A DNA stretch of 64,000 nucleotides from Phaeosaccion multiseriatum (taxonomy: Eukaryota; Ochrophyta, other classes): assembly GCA_965112735.1 (NCBI GenBank), contig OZ218953.1, positions 124,001-188,000 of the forward strand. The letters run 5' to 3'. The position numbers and the translations under genes are program-made. Every line of letters starts with the position of its first letter. The first letter of the stretch is position 1. Positions 1 to 11,105 of the stretch are shown one piece after another. Below the pieces are notes generated by a model that worked only from the letters and a program-made list of their open reading frames with translations, did no database searches and had not been told where the DNA came from.

Positions 1-1134
1 AGGAGGACACTTGAAATGGGGTCACCAAAACCCAAGTCCCGAATATCTGCAGCAGCAGCTACAAAACAAAGCCCCTGCCACGCGTCCTCCACAAGCACCC
101 TCCACCCTCCTGTCACTCGCAGCGCCTTCCCTTCCCTTCCATCACACGCCGTCACCATGCTCTCCTTCAGCTCTCCCTCAGCACCGCCACCTCCCCCTCT
201 CGCTTCTCGTCATCGTCCTTCTGACCGATAGCGGTGGTAGGCATGCCCGAAGCCTCTGGCCCCCCTCTTTGTGGGCAGCGCAGTGGGGCAGCAGCAGGAT
301 CTTACTCCGCCGCGCATCCGCCACCACACCATTCGATAGCTCCCTGCCCCTCCCTGCCCCTCCCTATCCCATCGGCCGCAGCACAGCAGCGCAGGACCAT
401 GCGGCAGCCTCACCGACAGCGTGTTCAAGCCCTCTCTCTCTCTCTCCACAGACCACAGGGCAGCCTCACCAACAGCGTTTTCAAGCCCTCTCTCTCTCTC
501 TCCACAGACCACAGGGCAGCCGAATCTCGTCCCCGACATGGAGCCCCAGCCCGAAAGCAAACCCACCCTACTCGCCCTATTCCATCCTCCACTGCTTCCT
601 TCTCCTTGCAGTCCTCTGCCTCGGGTGGTGAGGGGGGAGCTGTGCCCTGTTACCCTGTCACCCTGTTACCCCCGCCCCCTTGCTTCCGTTCATGTCGTCA
701 TGTCGGTCGCAGCTCGTCGCTTCTTGGGCACAGGTGGAGGCAGTGCAGTCTCCCCCGTTTGCTTCCCTCCGCTTGCACCCTTTTCATTCGAGATGCCTCC
801 TGTACACCCTCGGCCTACTTGTCGGAAGCTCTTGAGCGAATCTCACACCCGTCTCGCTCTACACCTCTGGACCACGCAGCTCCGTTGTGCCGATTCAAAG
901 TCCTCCTTGGATCTGCTTGCTTGCTTCTTATCGAGCCCATAAGCTCAAATACACATCTCGCGCCCTACCCCTACCGCCTCCACTAACCTCAGCCAAGCGC
1001 ACTAAAAACCAACAAAAAAAAGTTACAGCTCTATTTCACACCTCGCACCTCTTAGCAACACACGGCACCTCTTGACCACAGCTCCATGGCCAACGCACAG
1101 TCCTGATTCCTGATTCTTGTCGTACCCCTCAACC
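1..1134. other. Non-coding flank left of Fis1
   Basis: I see no convincing gene here. All six frames give only low-complexity proline and serine-rich translations typical of C-rich DNA. It holds a 56-bp tandem repeat (listed separately) and a short CCCTGTTA-type run near 645-675. The right part is the downstream region of the leftward Fis1 gene. Confidence 0.5.
406..525 (+). repeat. 56-bp tandem repeat, about two copies
   Basis: A 56-bp unit occurs twice with few differences. Its landmark TCAAGC starts at 425 and again at 481. Each unit contains a CT run followed by CCACAG, which looks like a polypyrimidine tract plus splice acceptor, then GACCACAGGGCAGCC. The 'acceptor' look may be accidental in this CT-rich DNA. 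Confidence 0.7.
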
Positions 1135-1815
1135 CTAACGGCGCCCCCGGGAGAAAAGAAGGGAGAGGCCCACCGCTACTGCTGTCGCTCCCACGGCCCC
1201 CAGGACAGCGTACCTCTCCCCCTTTTCCTGCCGACTCCGGCACAGATCGTGCAACACGAGGCCCGCCGGGTGTTCAGGCTCCATTCGCAGCAATTTCTCT
1301 ACATAGATCCGGCTTTGACTCCAATCCCCAGTGCCGTAGAAGGAGAGGGCCATACTGTAGTAGAGCTCCTCGGGGTGCGCATATCCGGAGTCCACAAACT
1401 TCATCAAAGACCTTCGGCCTTCTTCCCGCTCGTGCTTCTTCCCGCTCTTGCTCTGAGCTTGCAGGTTCGGGTTGAAGTTTGGGGTTAGAGTTATGTGAAA
1501 CTTGGATCAAACTTGTACCAATGCTGTACCAAGAGCCCACCGCACTCACCTTTACCATGGCTAACTGTACGTACAGCTGGCGCTGGACCTCTGCGAGGGA
1601 AGGGGGCATTTAAGAAGGCAACGCGGATATCATCACCCCCTTGTTACTACCAGCTGCCCCCGCCGCCACGTGCTGCCATCCCCCGAAGACACAGACTCAC
1701 CTTTGTTGTCACAGTTTTCGATCCGTCTGTGCAGCTCACTAATAAGCTCTGTCACCATACTCCGCTCCTGCTCCAGCTGAACATCAAGCTCGTTCTTCTC
1801 CCCGCCCAGCATCAT
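1135..1815 (-). CDS. FIS1: Mitochondrial fission protein Fis1
   Basis: Fis1 is a tail-anchored outer-membrane protein of mitochondria and peroxisomes that recruits fission factors. I read three exons, 1815-1701, 1590-1550 and 1452-1135, joined at GT-AG sites with phase kept, giving 157 residues, close to the usual 150. The TPR-like core includes EELYYSMALSFYGTGDW and YVEKLLRMEPEHPAGL, matching the second TPR of the family. The last 25 residues are a hydrophobic anchor (AVLGAVGATAVAVGLSLLF) with a basic tail, SRGRR. I chose the ATG at 1815; the frame opens only slightly further upstream and has no other ATG. The N-terminal region is less typical than the C-terminal half. The gene is head-to-head with the gene starting at 1955, with 139 bp between start codons. 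Confidence 0.85.
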
Positions 1816-1954
1816 CTTTGTACTGGTCACACCGCGAAAAGGGGGATGAAAGGGAGTAGAGATTAGAGAGAGAAAATGCTAAAGAGTTGGTGCTCCAATA
1901 GTCGACAGAGGGAGAGAGGGACAAGATTACAATTTTTTTTTTATAAAGAGAGAA
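1816..1954. promoter_or_regulatory. Bidirectional promoter between Fis1 and 1955 gene
   Basis: Only 139 bp separate the divergent start codons. It contains an A/T-rich stretch (TTTTTTTTTTATAAAGAGAG near 1933-1952) just before the rightward ATG, which may act as a TATA-like or initiator region. Shared regulation is inferred from spacing. Confidence 0.4.
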
Positions 1955-2424
1955 ATGGCGGAGGAGCAGCAGCACGGCCGTGCTCAGCTCCCGCAGAACT
2001 ACAGAATCAGCAGGTGAGTGGGAGGGCGAAAGAAAGCGCAAAGACGGTACGAGGAAGGAGAGTGAAAAACTTTTTTACCCTTCTCTCGAATCGATGGGAG
2101 GGGGGGGGGGAGGACAAGTGCTATGCTGAAATCAATTCATCGAGCGTAGCTTTAACTCCCTCTCTCCGACACTCCCCTCTTGAACACCCCCTCCTCCTCT
2201 GCAGCTCCCACATAAGAACTGTGAGGCAGTTCAGGGGCGCAGATGACAGATGGGCGAACGAAATGAGGGGAAGGTGGTTCCCTGAAGAGATTGCCTACCT
2301 GGAGGTTGTCTACGAGCTCTTCCTCGATGGCCTCTTGGACGTAAGTGCCGTGTGTGGGTGTGCGCCCCTCTCCCCTTTCCCTCTCGCCTATGCATTAAAC
2401 GGGGTTTCTTTCCGACCCCCCACG

Positions 2425-2479
<55 letters not shown>

Positions 2480-3638
2480 CTCTCTCTCCAGGACGTGCAG
2501 CCTGGCTGCACCTTTCGGGAGTTCATGGCCGAGCTGCTGGAGTGTGACACGATGCGCATCTCAAAAAAGTTCTCGGGAGTGAACCATCGGATAGGCCACT
2601 TGCGGTAAGTAAGGGCTCTGCTTCAGTGGTGTGTGCCTCCCCTGAGAGCCTGCATCGCTTAATGGGTATGCGTGTTTTTTACCGCCATGCACACAGGTTT
2701 CCGAGAGCTCCTCAAAAGCTGCTCCCCCTCGCGGAGCTGAACAAGCGCAAGCAGCAACTTGAGACGCTTGAAACCAATTACTTGAACAGGTAAGCAAGCC
2801 CGCAGCCACAAGGGACGAGTCCCCGGCGAAGTACTCATCCTTCCCCCCTCCCTCATTTCCGTCCAGGCGAGCAGTGATCCGGCCCCGCAAGCGGCCACGG
2901 AACGAGGATGGAGACGCAGGGGGCGTCATGAGTAGACACGCAGAGCCTTACCCTCCGTTCGAGCAGCAGCAGCAGCAACAGCAGCAGCCCCAGCACGGGC
3001 ATATCCGGCACGAGGAAGGGCTTGGAGAGGGGCAGAGCCTGAGGGGCAAGAGGGGGGCGCAGGGGGGACAAGGCAGCACCCAAGGCGGAGGAGGGGAGCA
3101 CAACGGCGCAGACGGGGTGGCAGGGTACGCAGCTGCTCGGGGGGGGGCGGCAGGCCCTTGTGGACCGTCAGGACCCCTATTCCGCCCGCCAGGCGCCGAC
3201 GCAGCCGAGAGCTTTGGCGCCCAAAGTAAAGAACCCGCGGCCTGGTCCAACAGCCCCGACGACGAGAAGGCTGCGGACGAGGTTGAGTACCTAAGGTGAG
3301 ACTCACTTCAGTCGCTTCCGTGGCCTGGCCCTTGCCGCTTCACTGCCGCTCCACCTCAGTCACCTCCGTACCCAGCCTCATACCCCCCCCCCTGTTCCCT
3401 CAGGTGGGAAATTCATAACAAGTGGTTCACAGTTCCTGGGCCTGCGTACGGCTCGTTGCTCACACAGCTCGCCGTGGATACACACATGAACCGCCTGCAC
3501 GTGGAGCAGGGCGTGGAGATGCTCAGGACGGTGTTCGAGGCCAAAGCAGTGGCCGCAGCAGGGGGGAAGGCCCCCTCGGGCAAGGACTCAGCCGTGGCGG
3601 CGGCCAAAGGCAGTGTATTTTTGAATAAAAAAAAATAG
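1955..3638 (+). CDS. Uncharacterised nuclear protein of a stramenopile-type family, polyQ-containing
   Basis: Six exons (1955-2013, 2205-2340, 2492-2604, 2697-2789, 2867-3295, 3404-3638) join in frame to 354 residues. Residues of about 50-105 carry GRWFPEEIAYLEVVYELF, then a stretch with CTFREFMAELLECDTMRISKKF. I recall this Trp-Glu start plus 'C-x-x-MRISKKF' pattern from uncharacterised diatom and oomycete proteins, where it looks like a DNA- or chromatin-binding helical module. That is recall, not a search. A short coiled coil (NKRKQQLETLETNYL) follows, then a basic RPRKRPR that may be a nuclear signal, a polyglutamine run near 2961-2988, and a long Gly-rich linker. The last exon (WEIHNKWFTVPGPAYG) is well composed and probably conserved. 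Intron 2 carries a CT/GT microsatellite. The function is unknown. Confidence 0.75.
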
Positions 3639-3760
3639 ACACTACTTCCCCCGCCGGAGCTATTGGCGGAGCTTGGGCCGCTCTGAATAGATACATGGGC
3701 TGCGAGGGGTCATGACGATGAATCAGTGTCAGCTCGCTCTCTGCTGTCAGCAGTTAGCAG

Positions 3761-3971
3761 TTAGCCCGCCATCTGCACCGCCTTCTCGGCTGCGGTCTCC
3801 AAGTCATCGCACACCGTCATCTTGAAGTCGCTGCAACACACACGACAAAGCAAAGGGGAAGGGCAAAAGGGAGAGTGTGACTTGGGGGCCACACTGAGGC
3901 CTTGAAGGAGACCTTGGAGGGGGCTGTGGGGTCAAGAGCGGAGGGGAAATGAACGGACGGACGGACGGACG

Positions 3972-4006
<35 letters not shown>

Positions 4007-4483
4007 GGACAGACAGACGGACAGACAGACAGACGGACGGACGGACGGACGGACGGACGGACGGACGGACCTGGCGTTGAGGAGGTCGTGCGCCTTCTCC
4101 ACATTGGTGCCTTGTAACCGAATCACGATGGGTTTGTCCGTGCCGATGGACTCCGCCGCCTTGAGCACTCCCGAGGCGATGACGTCGCACCGCATGATGC
4201 CTCCAAAGATGTTGACCAGAATGGTCTTGACCTGTCGGGCAGGAGGGAAGCGTTAGGACGGGGTTCATCGCACAGCGCGAGTGAGCAGAGCAGGCTTCAG
4301 TCCGAACACCATACATTACACACATTGGGGTCGGCGTCCAGCAGCTCCAGGGCCTTCTCCACTTGGGCCTCCGTGGCTCCTCCCCCCACGTCAAGGAAAT
4401 TGGCGGGGTCCCCCCCCTTGAGCTTGATGAGGTCCATAGTGGACATGGCCAGGCCGGCTCCGTTCACTGGGAGGGAGGGACAG

Positions 4484-4547
<64 letters not shown>

Positions 4548-6403
4548 AAGTAACCAAGGCGTGTCAGGACAGGACAGGACAGGACAGGAAAGGCGAATAC
4601 ATGAGAAGAGCCAACCCCTGCCGCTGCCACTGTCGCTGCCTCTGCCTCACCCATGCAGCCGATGTTGCCCGTGAGCCCGATGTAGTTGAGGTCGTACTTG
4701 GCCGCCTCCACCTCCCGAGAGTCCTCCTGTGAGAAGTCTCTGTGCTGGAAGATGTCCTTTTGCCGCCACTCCGCGTTGTCGTCAAAGTTGAGCTTGCCGT
4801 CGCAGGCCAACACTGCGATGCAAAGCAAACGGGGGGGGGGTTGTGAGAGGGCCGAACAGGACAGGACAGACACGTGTCTGCTGCCATCCACAGCACTGAC
4901 CTCTCCCGTCCGTGAGCTCTGCGAGGGGGTTGATCTCGAGCAAGGTGCAGTCTGTCTTGAGGAACATGTCGAACATGTTGCTCAGCAGCGTGGTGCCCTG
5001 CAGAGAGTGCCGACAAACAACGGCCTTGTGCGTGAGTGGGGAAGCCGATGGCATGACCCTCTCTTCTCCTCCCCCCCTCCCCCCCCCCCCCTCTCTCTCT
5101 CTCTCTCCCGCCTCACCGACTTGAACGCGTCAGTCCCCGGCTGCATCTGGAGGTGCTCCGCGATCTTCTCCGCCTGCGCCTGCGTGAGGCCGACGTTAAT
5201 GTCCACCTTCTCCTGCTCGAGGGAAGGGGCAGACAGCAAGCGACAACGCAGCGACAACGCTCAGCAAAGCCCAGCGTGGGGCTTGCTTGACAACACAACA
5301 CACCTTGAGGATGAGCTCCGGGTTGGACTCTGCGAGGTCCTCGATGGAGGTGCCCCCGTCTGCGCACGCCACAATCACGGGGCCCTGTGACGCGCGGTCC
5401 ATCATAATGGAGAGGTACATCTCTCGCTTGATGTCCACGCACTCCATCAGCAGCACCTGCACCATGAGCGCGAGCTTAGGGAACCGGGCGACAGGGGGGG
5501 GGTCAAAAGTCTTCGTTTTCGCCTCGCACCTTATCGCAGGGCAGTCCGTCCGCGCCCGTCTGCTTGGTCACGAGCTGCTGCCCAAGCATCTTCCCGGCGA
5601 AGGAGGTCGCCTCCTCCGTACTGCGTGCGTGAGGGGAGGGAGGGCGGCAAGTGGGCAAAAAGGCCTTTGAGGGACTTCACTTCAGCTGGTGTGGTACCAG
5701 GAGGACGCTTGAAGGTTGTTCTTCGTACCTATTGCAGATGTGGACCCCCCCCTTGAGGCCGCTCTTGAACGTGCCCAGGCCTCTCCCGCCGCTAAGCACC
5801 TGTGCCTTCACCACGACCTTGCCCCCACCTTGTCCACGCAGAGAAGCCCAGAGGTCACAGAGAGGCACAGAGGTTATAGAGCCGAACGACAAGAATAACG
5901 TGGAGCCCTCCTTCCACACTCACCTGGGCCGTTCGAGATTAGAGAAAAGGCGCTGCCAATGTCCTTGACATCGTCCACCATCTTGTACGCGGGAACGCCC
6001 ACATTGTGCTTCTCCATCACCTCCAGCGCCACGTACTCGTGAACGTTGAGGTGTCGCACTTGCTGCAGCTGTTGCGACCAGCCGCGTGAAGCACACGCCG
6101 CATTGGCAGCAGCAAGAGCAGAGCTTGGAGAGCCCCTGGCGAGGGACTGCAAAACAAACAATAAAACACACAAAAGGACGATGACAAGATTTGACAGAGC
6201 GCTCTGTAAACACTCCAATAGCTGCACACCACAATCACAAGAGACATTGAGCCTTCTGTGCTAAGCTGGGCCGTAGCTCGTCGCAACGAAAGGAGAACGA
6301 ACAATTCCACGCGGTTCAGCTGTTGGGACAGTGATAAACTGAGCCTGCTCACCTTCCCTGATGCCATGGCCTTGGATAGCACCGATCTCATAAGCATGCC
6401 CAT
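3761..6403 (-). CDS. SUCLA2: Succinate-CoA ligase beta subunit, mitochondrial
   Basis: This is the beta subunit of the TCA-cycle enzyme that converts succinyl-CoA to succinate with ADP or GDP phosphorylation, paired with an alpha subunit in the mitochondrial matrix. I read eleven exons. Exon 1 (6403-6353) and the start of exon 2 (6146-5924) encode a basic, serine-rich presequence, followed by [20 protein letters not shown], the usual N-terminus of the mature protein. The ATP-grasp domain follows with [31 protein letters not shown] (metal site) and [20 protein letters not shown]. The CoA-ligase domain has [14 protein letters not shown] NFLDVGGGA and [11 protein letters not shown]. The C-terminus is [14 protein letters not shown]. 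Motifs favour the SucC/SUCLA2 class, but nucleotide preference cannot be settled. Introns carry several microsatellites. The gene converges on the 1955 gene, with 122 bp between stops. Confidence 0.95.
3947..4072 (+). repeat. GGAC/AGAC tetranucleotide microsatellite in SUCLA2 intron
   Basis: Runs of GGAC flank a core of AGAC repeats, all inside the last intron of the succinyl-CoA ligase gene. The donor of that intron (CAG followed by GTCCGTCC on the minus strand) is itself the first unit of the repeat, so expansion starts exactly at the exon edge. Confidence 0.85.
4484..4543 (+). repeat. (AC)n microsatellite in SUCLA2 intron
   Basis: About 29 uninterrupted AC units in an intron of the succinyl-CoA ligase gene. 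A short GGACA run follows at about 4566-4589 in the same intron. Confidence 0.9.
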
Positions 6404-7516
6404 CCTTTCCTGCTGACTTGCACCGCTTTGAGAGAGAAAACTGCGAGAGAAAGGAAGGCGGCGGGGCGAGGGAAGATTGGGAGTTTCAGTTTATTAGACC
6501 CCTTCAAAAATCGACCTTGTCCAAGGTCGCGATCCTATCGGCTATCCGGGCAGCTTTCAGGCGCAGCCATCGACCGTTCGACCGTTGCCAGCGTCAGTCG
6601 GCACGCTTCCACCTTTGCCCCCTCCCCCCCCCTCGGGCAGGACATGGGCAGGGTACTGACAGGCGTATGGGCAGAGGAGGGCAGCGCATGGGTGGCTTTT
6701 GCGCTCTCTCTCTCATTCTCTCTCCCTCTTCTCGTCGGGATGACGCCGGGATCCGTGCATCACGCTATCATCGGTGCCGTTTTGGAGTCCAATTTGACAA
6801 TGTCGGGTGCGGATGAGGTCTAAGCTGAAACTGAAACCGAAACACACTGTCACACTGTCGACCCCTGACGTGCTACCTGCTAGCTGCTACCGGCCAGCGG
6901 CCAGCGGCCAGAAGCATCCTACCGAGAACACGTCGGTAACACTGGACGTCGCCACTCGCGGACGGCAAGCACACTTTAAATACATGGTGCCAGTCTTTGC
7001 TCTGAGCTCCTGAGCTCCTCTCAGCTTCCTGCTGCTCCTGCTGCTGCTCCTGCCGCGCTCTTCAGGAAGGGCATCAGGTGAGGGGACAGCAGAGACCGAT
7101 CGCATGCATTCCATGGTTCGTGTTCAGAGCGAGAGACCTCCATGCTTGACGCTGCTCCATGCCCTCTGCCCTCTGCCCTCTGCTCGCTGCTCGCCGAAGG
7201 GCCCCAGAGACGCTCTTCTGCTGCACACACCGCACGTGAAGGAAGCGCGTTCAGCCCATCAGTCGAGGGCGCCTCCAGGTCCGTCCCCGCGTCCGTGTGA
7301 GGGGTGTGAGCGGGCCCATTGGCTCGAGGGCGCTGCTTGGCCTCTTGGCAGCGCGTTACTGAGCGCGGCCATAACGGCAAGCAGTTGCTGCTGCTTTTGC
7401 AGCTCCCGCTGCGCGTCCGGTGAGCTGACGAAACGAGCGTTAAGGGGGCAATGAGATTCTCCTGCCAGAGAGGACAGGCGAGGCGAAGCCCAAGCAGAAG
7501 CAGCGGCAACACTCAC
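6404..7516. other. Intergenic region upstream of SUCLA2
   Basis: This 1.1-kb gap lies between the leftward Msp1 gene end and the SUCLA2 start. No frame looks coding by composition or family resemblance. It includes small CTCTGCC and CTGCTC runs near 7020-7190. The stretch 7280-7470 on the minus strand reads as a Gln-rich frame (RELQKQQQLLAVMAAL) and could be an alternative 3' exon of Msp1, but I could not join it in phase. Confidence 0.45.
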
Positions 7517-9406
7517 TTACCCGGCAGCCTCTCCACCGTCCTCATCCCACTCCCTCCTCATGTACTCCTGCGCGCCTTCGCCGGCTGGCCGAATCTGCGC
7601 GGAGGGAGGGAAGGAGTGAGGGGTGCAGATTGGCGTAGCAGTGCGCCCCGTCGTCGTCTTGGAGACTTACCTTTTCCAGCGCCCGTTCGAAGTCTTGATT
7701 CAGCAGAGGCCGCTGGACGTCGGGCTCCTCCTCCTGTTCCTCCTCCTCTCGGTCGGTTCCACACCTCTCTCTCCGCAGCCGTCTCTGCGCCCACCTCGCC
7801 GCCTGCGACACAGGGCCCATGGCTGCGGCGCCGCAGAGCTCTTTCAAGTCGCTCCCCGAGAAGCCCTCCGTACGCTGCACAGTGAATTGCCTTGTCAGTG
7901 CTTCGCGGCGGTATGGTATGCAAGAACGCCCTCCCCCCGCCCCCCTCACCTTGGCCAGCCCCTTGAGGTCGACTGTCTCGTGAAGCTTCTCCCTCCTGAG
8001 TACCACGGTAAGGATCTGATGCCGCTGCTCGAGCTGGGGCAACGGTATCTCGAAGCTAGCAGGCAAGCGGCGTAGGATGGCGGTGTCGATGTCGTAGGGT
8101 CTGTTGGTCGCACCGAGCACGATGATACCGTGGCTGCTCGAGGAAGTGAGGCCGTCCCAAAGCGTCATAAATTCGGCCATCATGCTGCTAGTGGTAGGGC
8201 AGTAGCTTGCACCTTCCTTCCCCCTCGAGGTCATGAAAGAGTCGATTTCGTCTATGAATATTATAGACGGTGCCAGCTTCCTGGCCAGCTGAAACACGGC
8301 ATTCACCATCTTGCCAGACTCGCCGAACCACTTGCTCTTGATGCTCGACATGTTGAGGTTGATGAAAGTGGCGCCGCTCTCTTTGGCGATTGCCTTGGCC
8401 AGCATGGTCTTGCCTGTGCCCGGCCTGCCGTACAGGAGGATTCCCTTGGGCAGCTGAAAGCGAAGGAAGGGGGCGTGTGGTATTCCTCAGACCTTCAACC
8501 ATCATTTGGCTTATCCTGGGGAAGAATGAATACCACCCACCGTAATGAGAGACGAGTTCCGAGCGGCGAACAGCTCGGGGTGGCGCAGGGGGAACACGGT
8601 GAGATTGAAGATGGCCTCCTTCTGCTCGTCCAAACCGCCGATCTGCGGAGGGGGAGGGGGGGGGGGGGGGTGGGCGGGCTTAGAGGGGATGTGAAGCGGG
8701 CGCGTTTACACACAACGGTTGCTGATAGCTGCCTGTGCCAAAGAGCCCTGCAGACCCAACCTCCCACTCGCAACAGGAGGAATAACAAACAAGCTCTGTC
8801 AAGCACTTGCTGTACCTCATCGAAGCTTGCCGAAATATCCGACGGATCCACCACGTCCTCAGCGGCGATGGCTGCTTCGTGCGATGTCAGCACCACGTTC
8901 GTTAGGTCTACAACAAGGAAGCGGGGGAGGGGAGAGGGGAGGGGGGGAGGGGGGAAGAAGCAGCATCAAGGACCTGCAAAGAGGGAAGAGCCTCTGCAGT
9001 GCCTTCGTCCTCTCGAGGCCCGGGGGGAGGGGTACCTGGTCTGCCCAATCTTTGGGCAAGCTCCTTCGCACTAATCCCACTCTTCCCATCTCCGTCCTTA
9101 AGCGATCGCGCAGCGCGCGCAGCCACGAGGAACATCACCCCGCCTGGACAAGGCGTAACATCAAAGGGGAAAGAGTAAACTCATAGCGTAAGGGGCTCCT
9201 TTCTCCTTTCTAGCCAGATCCAAGAACCCATAGACGTACCGACCGCAAGCGACAAACCAAGCTCGCTCGCGAAAGCCACAGCCGTTTTGTAGAAACTCGA
9301 GGAGTCCACCCTCGTTTCGCTGCGGGTTCTTGCCAAGCCTGCCATCCTCCTTTATTTCGGTGTAATCCGTAATCTCGTAATCTCCTTCCCCCCCCCAAAT
9401 CATCAT
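7517..9406 (-). CDS. MSP1: Msp1/ATAD1-type AAA ATPase of the mitochondrial outer membrane
   Basis: Msp1/ATAD1 pulls mislocalised tail-anchored proteins out of the outer mitochondrial or peroxisomal membrane. Exon 1 starts at ATG 9406. Joining it at a GTCGGT donor (9243-9238) to the acceptor before 9143 rebuilds a hydrophobic segment, [18 protein letters not shown], which is the expected single N-terminal membrane anchor. Downstream are the linker ([17 protein letters not shown]), Walker A GRPGTGKT, pore loop KWFGESGK, Walker B IIFIDEID, sensor-1 ATNRPYDID and [11 protein letters not shown]. The catalytic core is one long exon (about 8450-7950). Walker A has Arg where GPPGTGKT is usual. A glutamate-rich insert ([11 protein letters not shown]) lies before the final helix, [20 protein letters not shown] end it at the TAA at 7519-7517; splicing there instead would add a few residues. 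It is head-to-head with eIF3g. Confidence 0.88.
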
Positions 9407-9737
9407 GTTGGTGCTCTAGTCGTCGGTACCTGTATTTTTTTTCGTGGCTTTGCTCTGCTGGGGAGGAGACAGGTTATAGAAATAAGTAAAGGAGGGAAAG
9501 CAAGGTGAGGCGGGCACGGGAGGATAGTGGGCAAGCCTGAGCTTTGAGTCGATGAGGGATTGCATGAGACCAGAGGCAGGCAGGCCGGCCGGCAGGCGGG
9601 CAGTAGTCGGGTGGGCAATAAGTGTTTTTGGATGTACGCGATGCTGCTGCTCTCTCATGCTCCCTTCTTCTCCCTTCCCTCCTCTCCCTCTTGTGCAGAG
9701 CACACTTGATAAGCAGAGGCGATATCAGGCAGGCAGC
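9407..9737. promoter_or_regulatory. Bidirectional promoter region between Msp1 and eIF3g
   Basis: 331 bp separate the divergent ATGs at 9406 and 9738. A GGCAGGCC-rich patch with alternating GGCAGG and GGCCGG lies near 9577-9602. No TATA box is obvious. Sharing of promoter elements is inferred from the spacing only. Confidence 0.4.
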
Positions 9738-10933
9738 ATGCAGTGGGGAGATGACGATGATGACGACTATCTGCCCCCTCGTCAGGAGACATCTGTGGAT
9801 ACCCAGGGCATCAAAGTGGTAACGGAATACAAGTTCAATGAGAAGAGCGAGAAGGTGAGGGAAGGGAAAACGCCTTCTTTTGTCGAAGAGAAGAACCGAC
9901 CCCCACGTCCTGTCCTGTCCTGTCCTGTCCTCTCCAGGTGAAGCAAACAACAAAGGTGCGAGTGTACACGGAGCAGACGCGCATCAACCGCAAGTGCCAC
10001 GACCGCAGACGCTGGAAGAAGTTTGGACACGCCAGCCAAGGTGCGTGTTTCGGTTTAGCTAGCAGCAACCCGAACTTGCCTTCTGCTCTCTAACGAACCC
10101 AACGCACCGCACCTTTTCCTTTAGTGGAGGACAATGACAACTACACCATCAAATCGCTGGAGGACATTGCCATGGAGACTCCCCGCCAGTCCAAGGAGGC
10201 CGACGAGGGGGGTGGCAACGTGGAGGACGGCTTGGCGGCGGCCATGGAGCGGATGCGCAGGAGAAACGCCATGCGACAGGTCAGTCAGTGAGTCACAAGT
10301 GTGTGTGTCCCCTCCCGCCAGCCTGTGGGAGCCTCTGCGATACAGAAACCAACGCCTGTCCCCGTCCTCCCTCCGCACCAGGCGGGCTTGTTGGAGTCCA
10401 TGGCGGACGGAGATGCGCCCCCGATGGACGACGACGGACCCGGGGGGGGGGGCATGAGCGGCCTCAAGAGGGGCGGGGCGGGCAAGTACGTGCCGCCCTC
10501 CATGCGAGAGGGCGCGGGATCGGGCACCTCTGGGCCGGGGGGGGGAGGCTACGACGACCGCGACAACGCCAAGATCCGAGTGACAAACATCTCGGAGGAC
10601 ACCACGGAGGGGGATCTGCGCGAGCTGTTCGGCGTGTTCGGAAAGATCCACCGCGTGTACCTGGCCATGGACCAGGAGACCAAACAGAGCCGAGGCTTCG
10701 CATTCGTGTCCTTCACGAGCCGTTCCGACGCGGAGAAGGCCATGGAGGCGCTGCAAGGCTACGGCTACGATCACCTCATCCTCACGCTGGAGTGGGCACG
10801 GCCAAGCAACAGGGAGGGCGCCGGGGGGCCCGGGGGGTCCGGCCTCAGCGGTATGCGCGTTTCGGGCTACGGAGAGAAGCTCGCGCAAGACACCAAGGAG
10901 AAGGTGTCCTACGCTTCTAACCTTACCAAGTAA
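9738..10933 (+). CDS. EIF3G: Translation initiation factor eIF3 subunit g
   Basis: eIF3g is a core subunit of eIF3, which binds the 40S ribosome and mRNA in scanning and reinitiation. Four exons (9738-9854, 9938-10040, 10125-10279, 10382-10933) join to 308 residues, the usual length. The N-terminus starts MQWGDDDDDDYLPP and leads into GIKVVTEYKFNEKSEKVKQTTKVRVY, the conserved eIF3i-binding part. The usual CCHC zinc finger is weak here: the middle is KYVPPSMREGAGSG without the full Cys set. The C-terminal RRM has RNP2-like IRVTNI and RNP1 SRGFAFVSF. The tail GYGEKLAQDTKEKVSYASNLTK follows the RRM. All splice sites are GT-AG and phases agree. Confidence 0.93.
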
Positions 10934-10942
10934 ATTCAGATT

Positions 10943-11105
10943 CAAAACACACGAAAAAAATTAACCACTGGGAGATTGATTCTCACAACGTCATCCATCC
11001 ACCGCACCTTCCCGAAGAATTCAATGAAGGCCTCTACCAAGGGTCGCACACGTCCTCCCCAGTAGTTATCGAGCTGCACCAAGTCGGTGCGAGTCAGGAC
11101 CCCAC
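10943..11105 (-). pseudogene. Possible exon relic between eIF3g and PX gene
   Basis: On the minus strand a 54-codon frame without ATG reads as a well-composed globular stretch, including TDLVQLDNYWGGRVRPLVEA and FIEFFGKVRWMDDVVRINLP. It is flanked by stops and overlapped by no gene on either strand. I do not recognise the family. It may be a terminal exon remnant of a lost gene, or chance. Confidence 0.3.

Noticed and set aside
11-986. Pro/Ser-rich rightward frames at the left edge
   Set aside because: They read through C-rich and CT-rich repeats in several overlapping frames and show no domain.
6418-6823. Two rightward frames of about 130 codons upstream of SUCLA2
   Set aside because: Composition is random for GC-rich DNA, no motif is recognisable, and they overlap each other in the promoter region.
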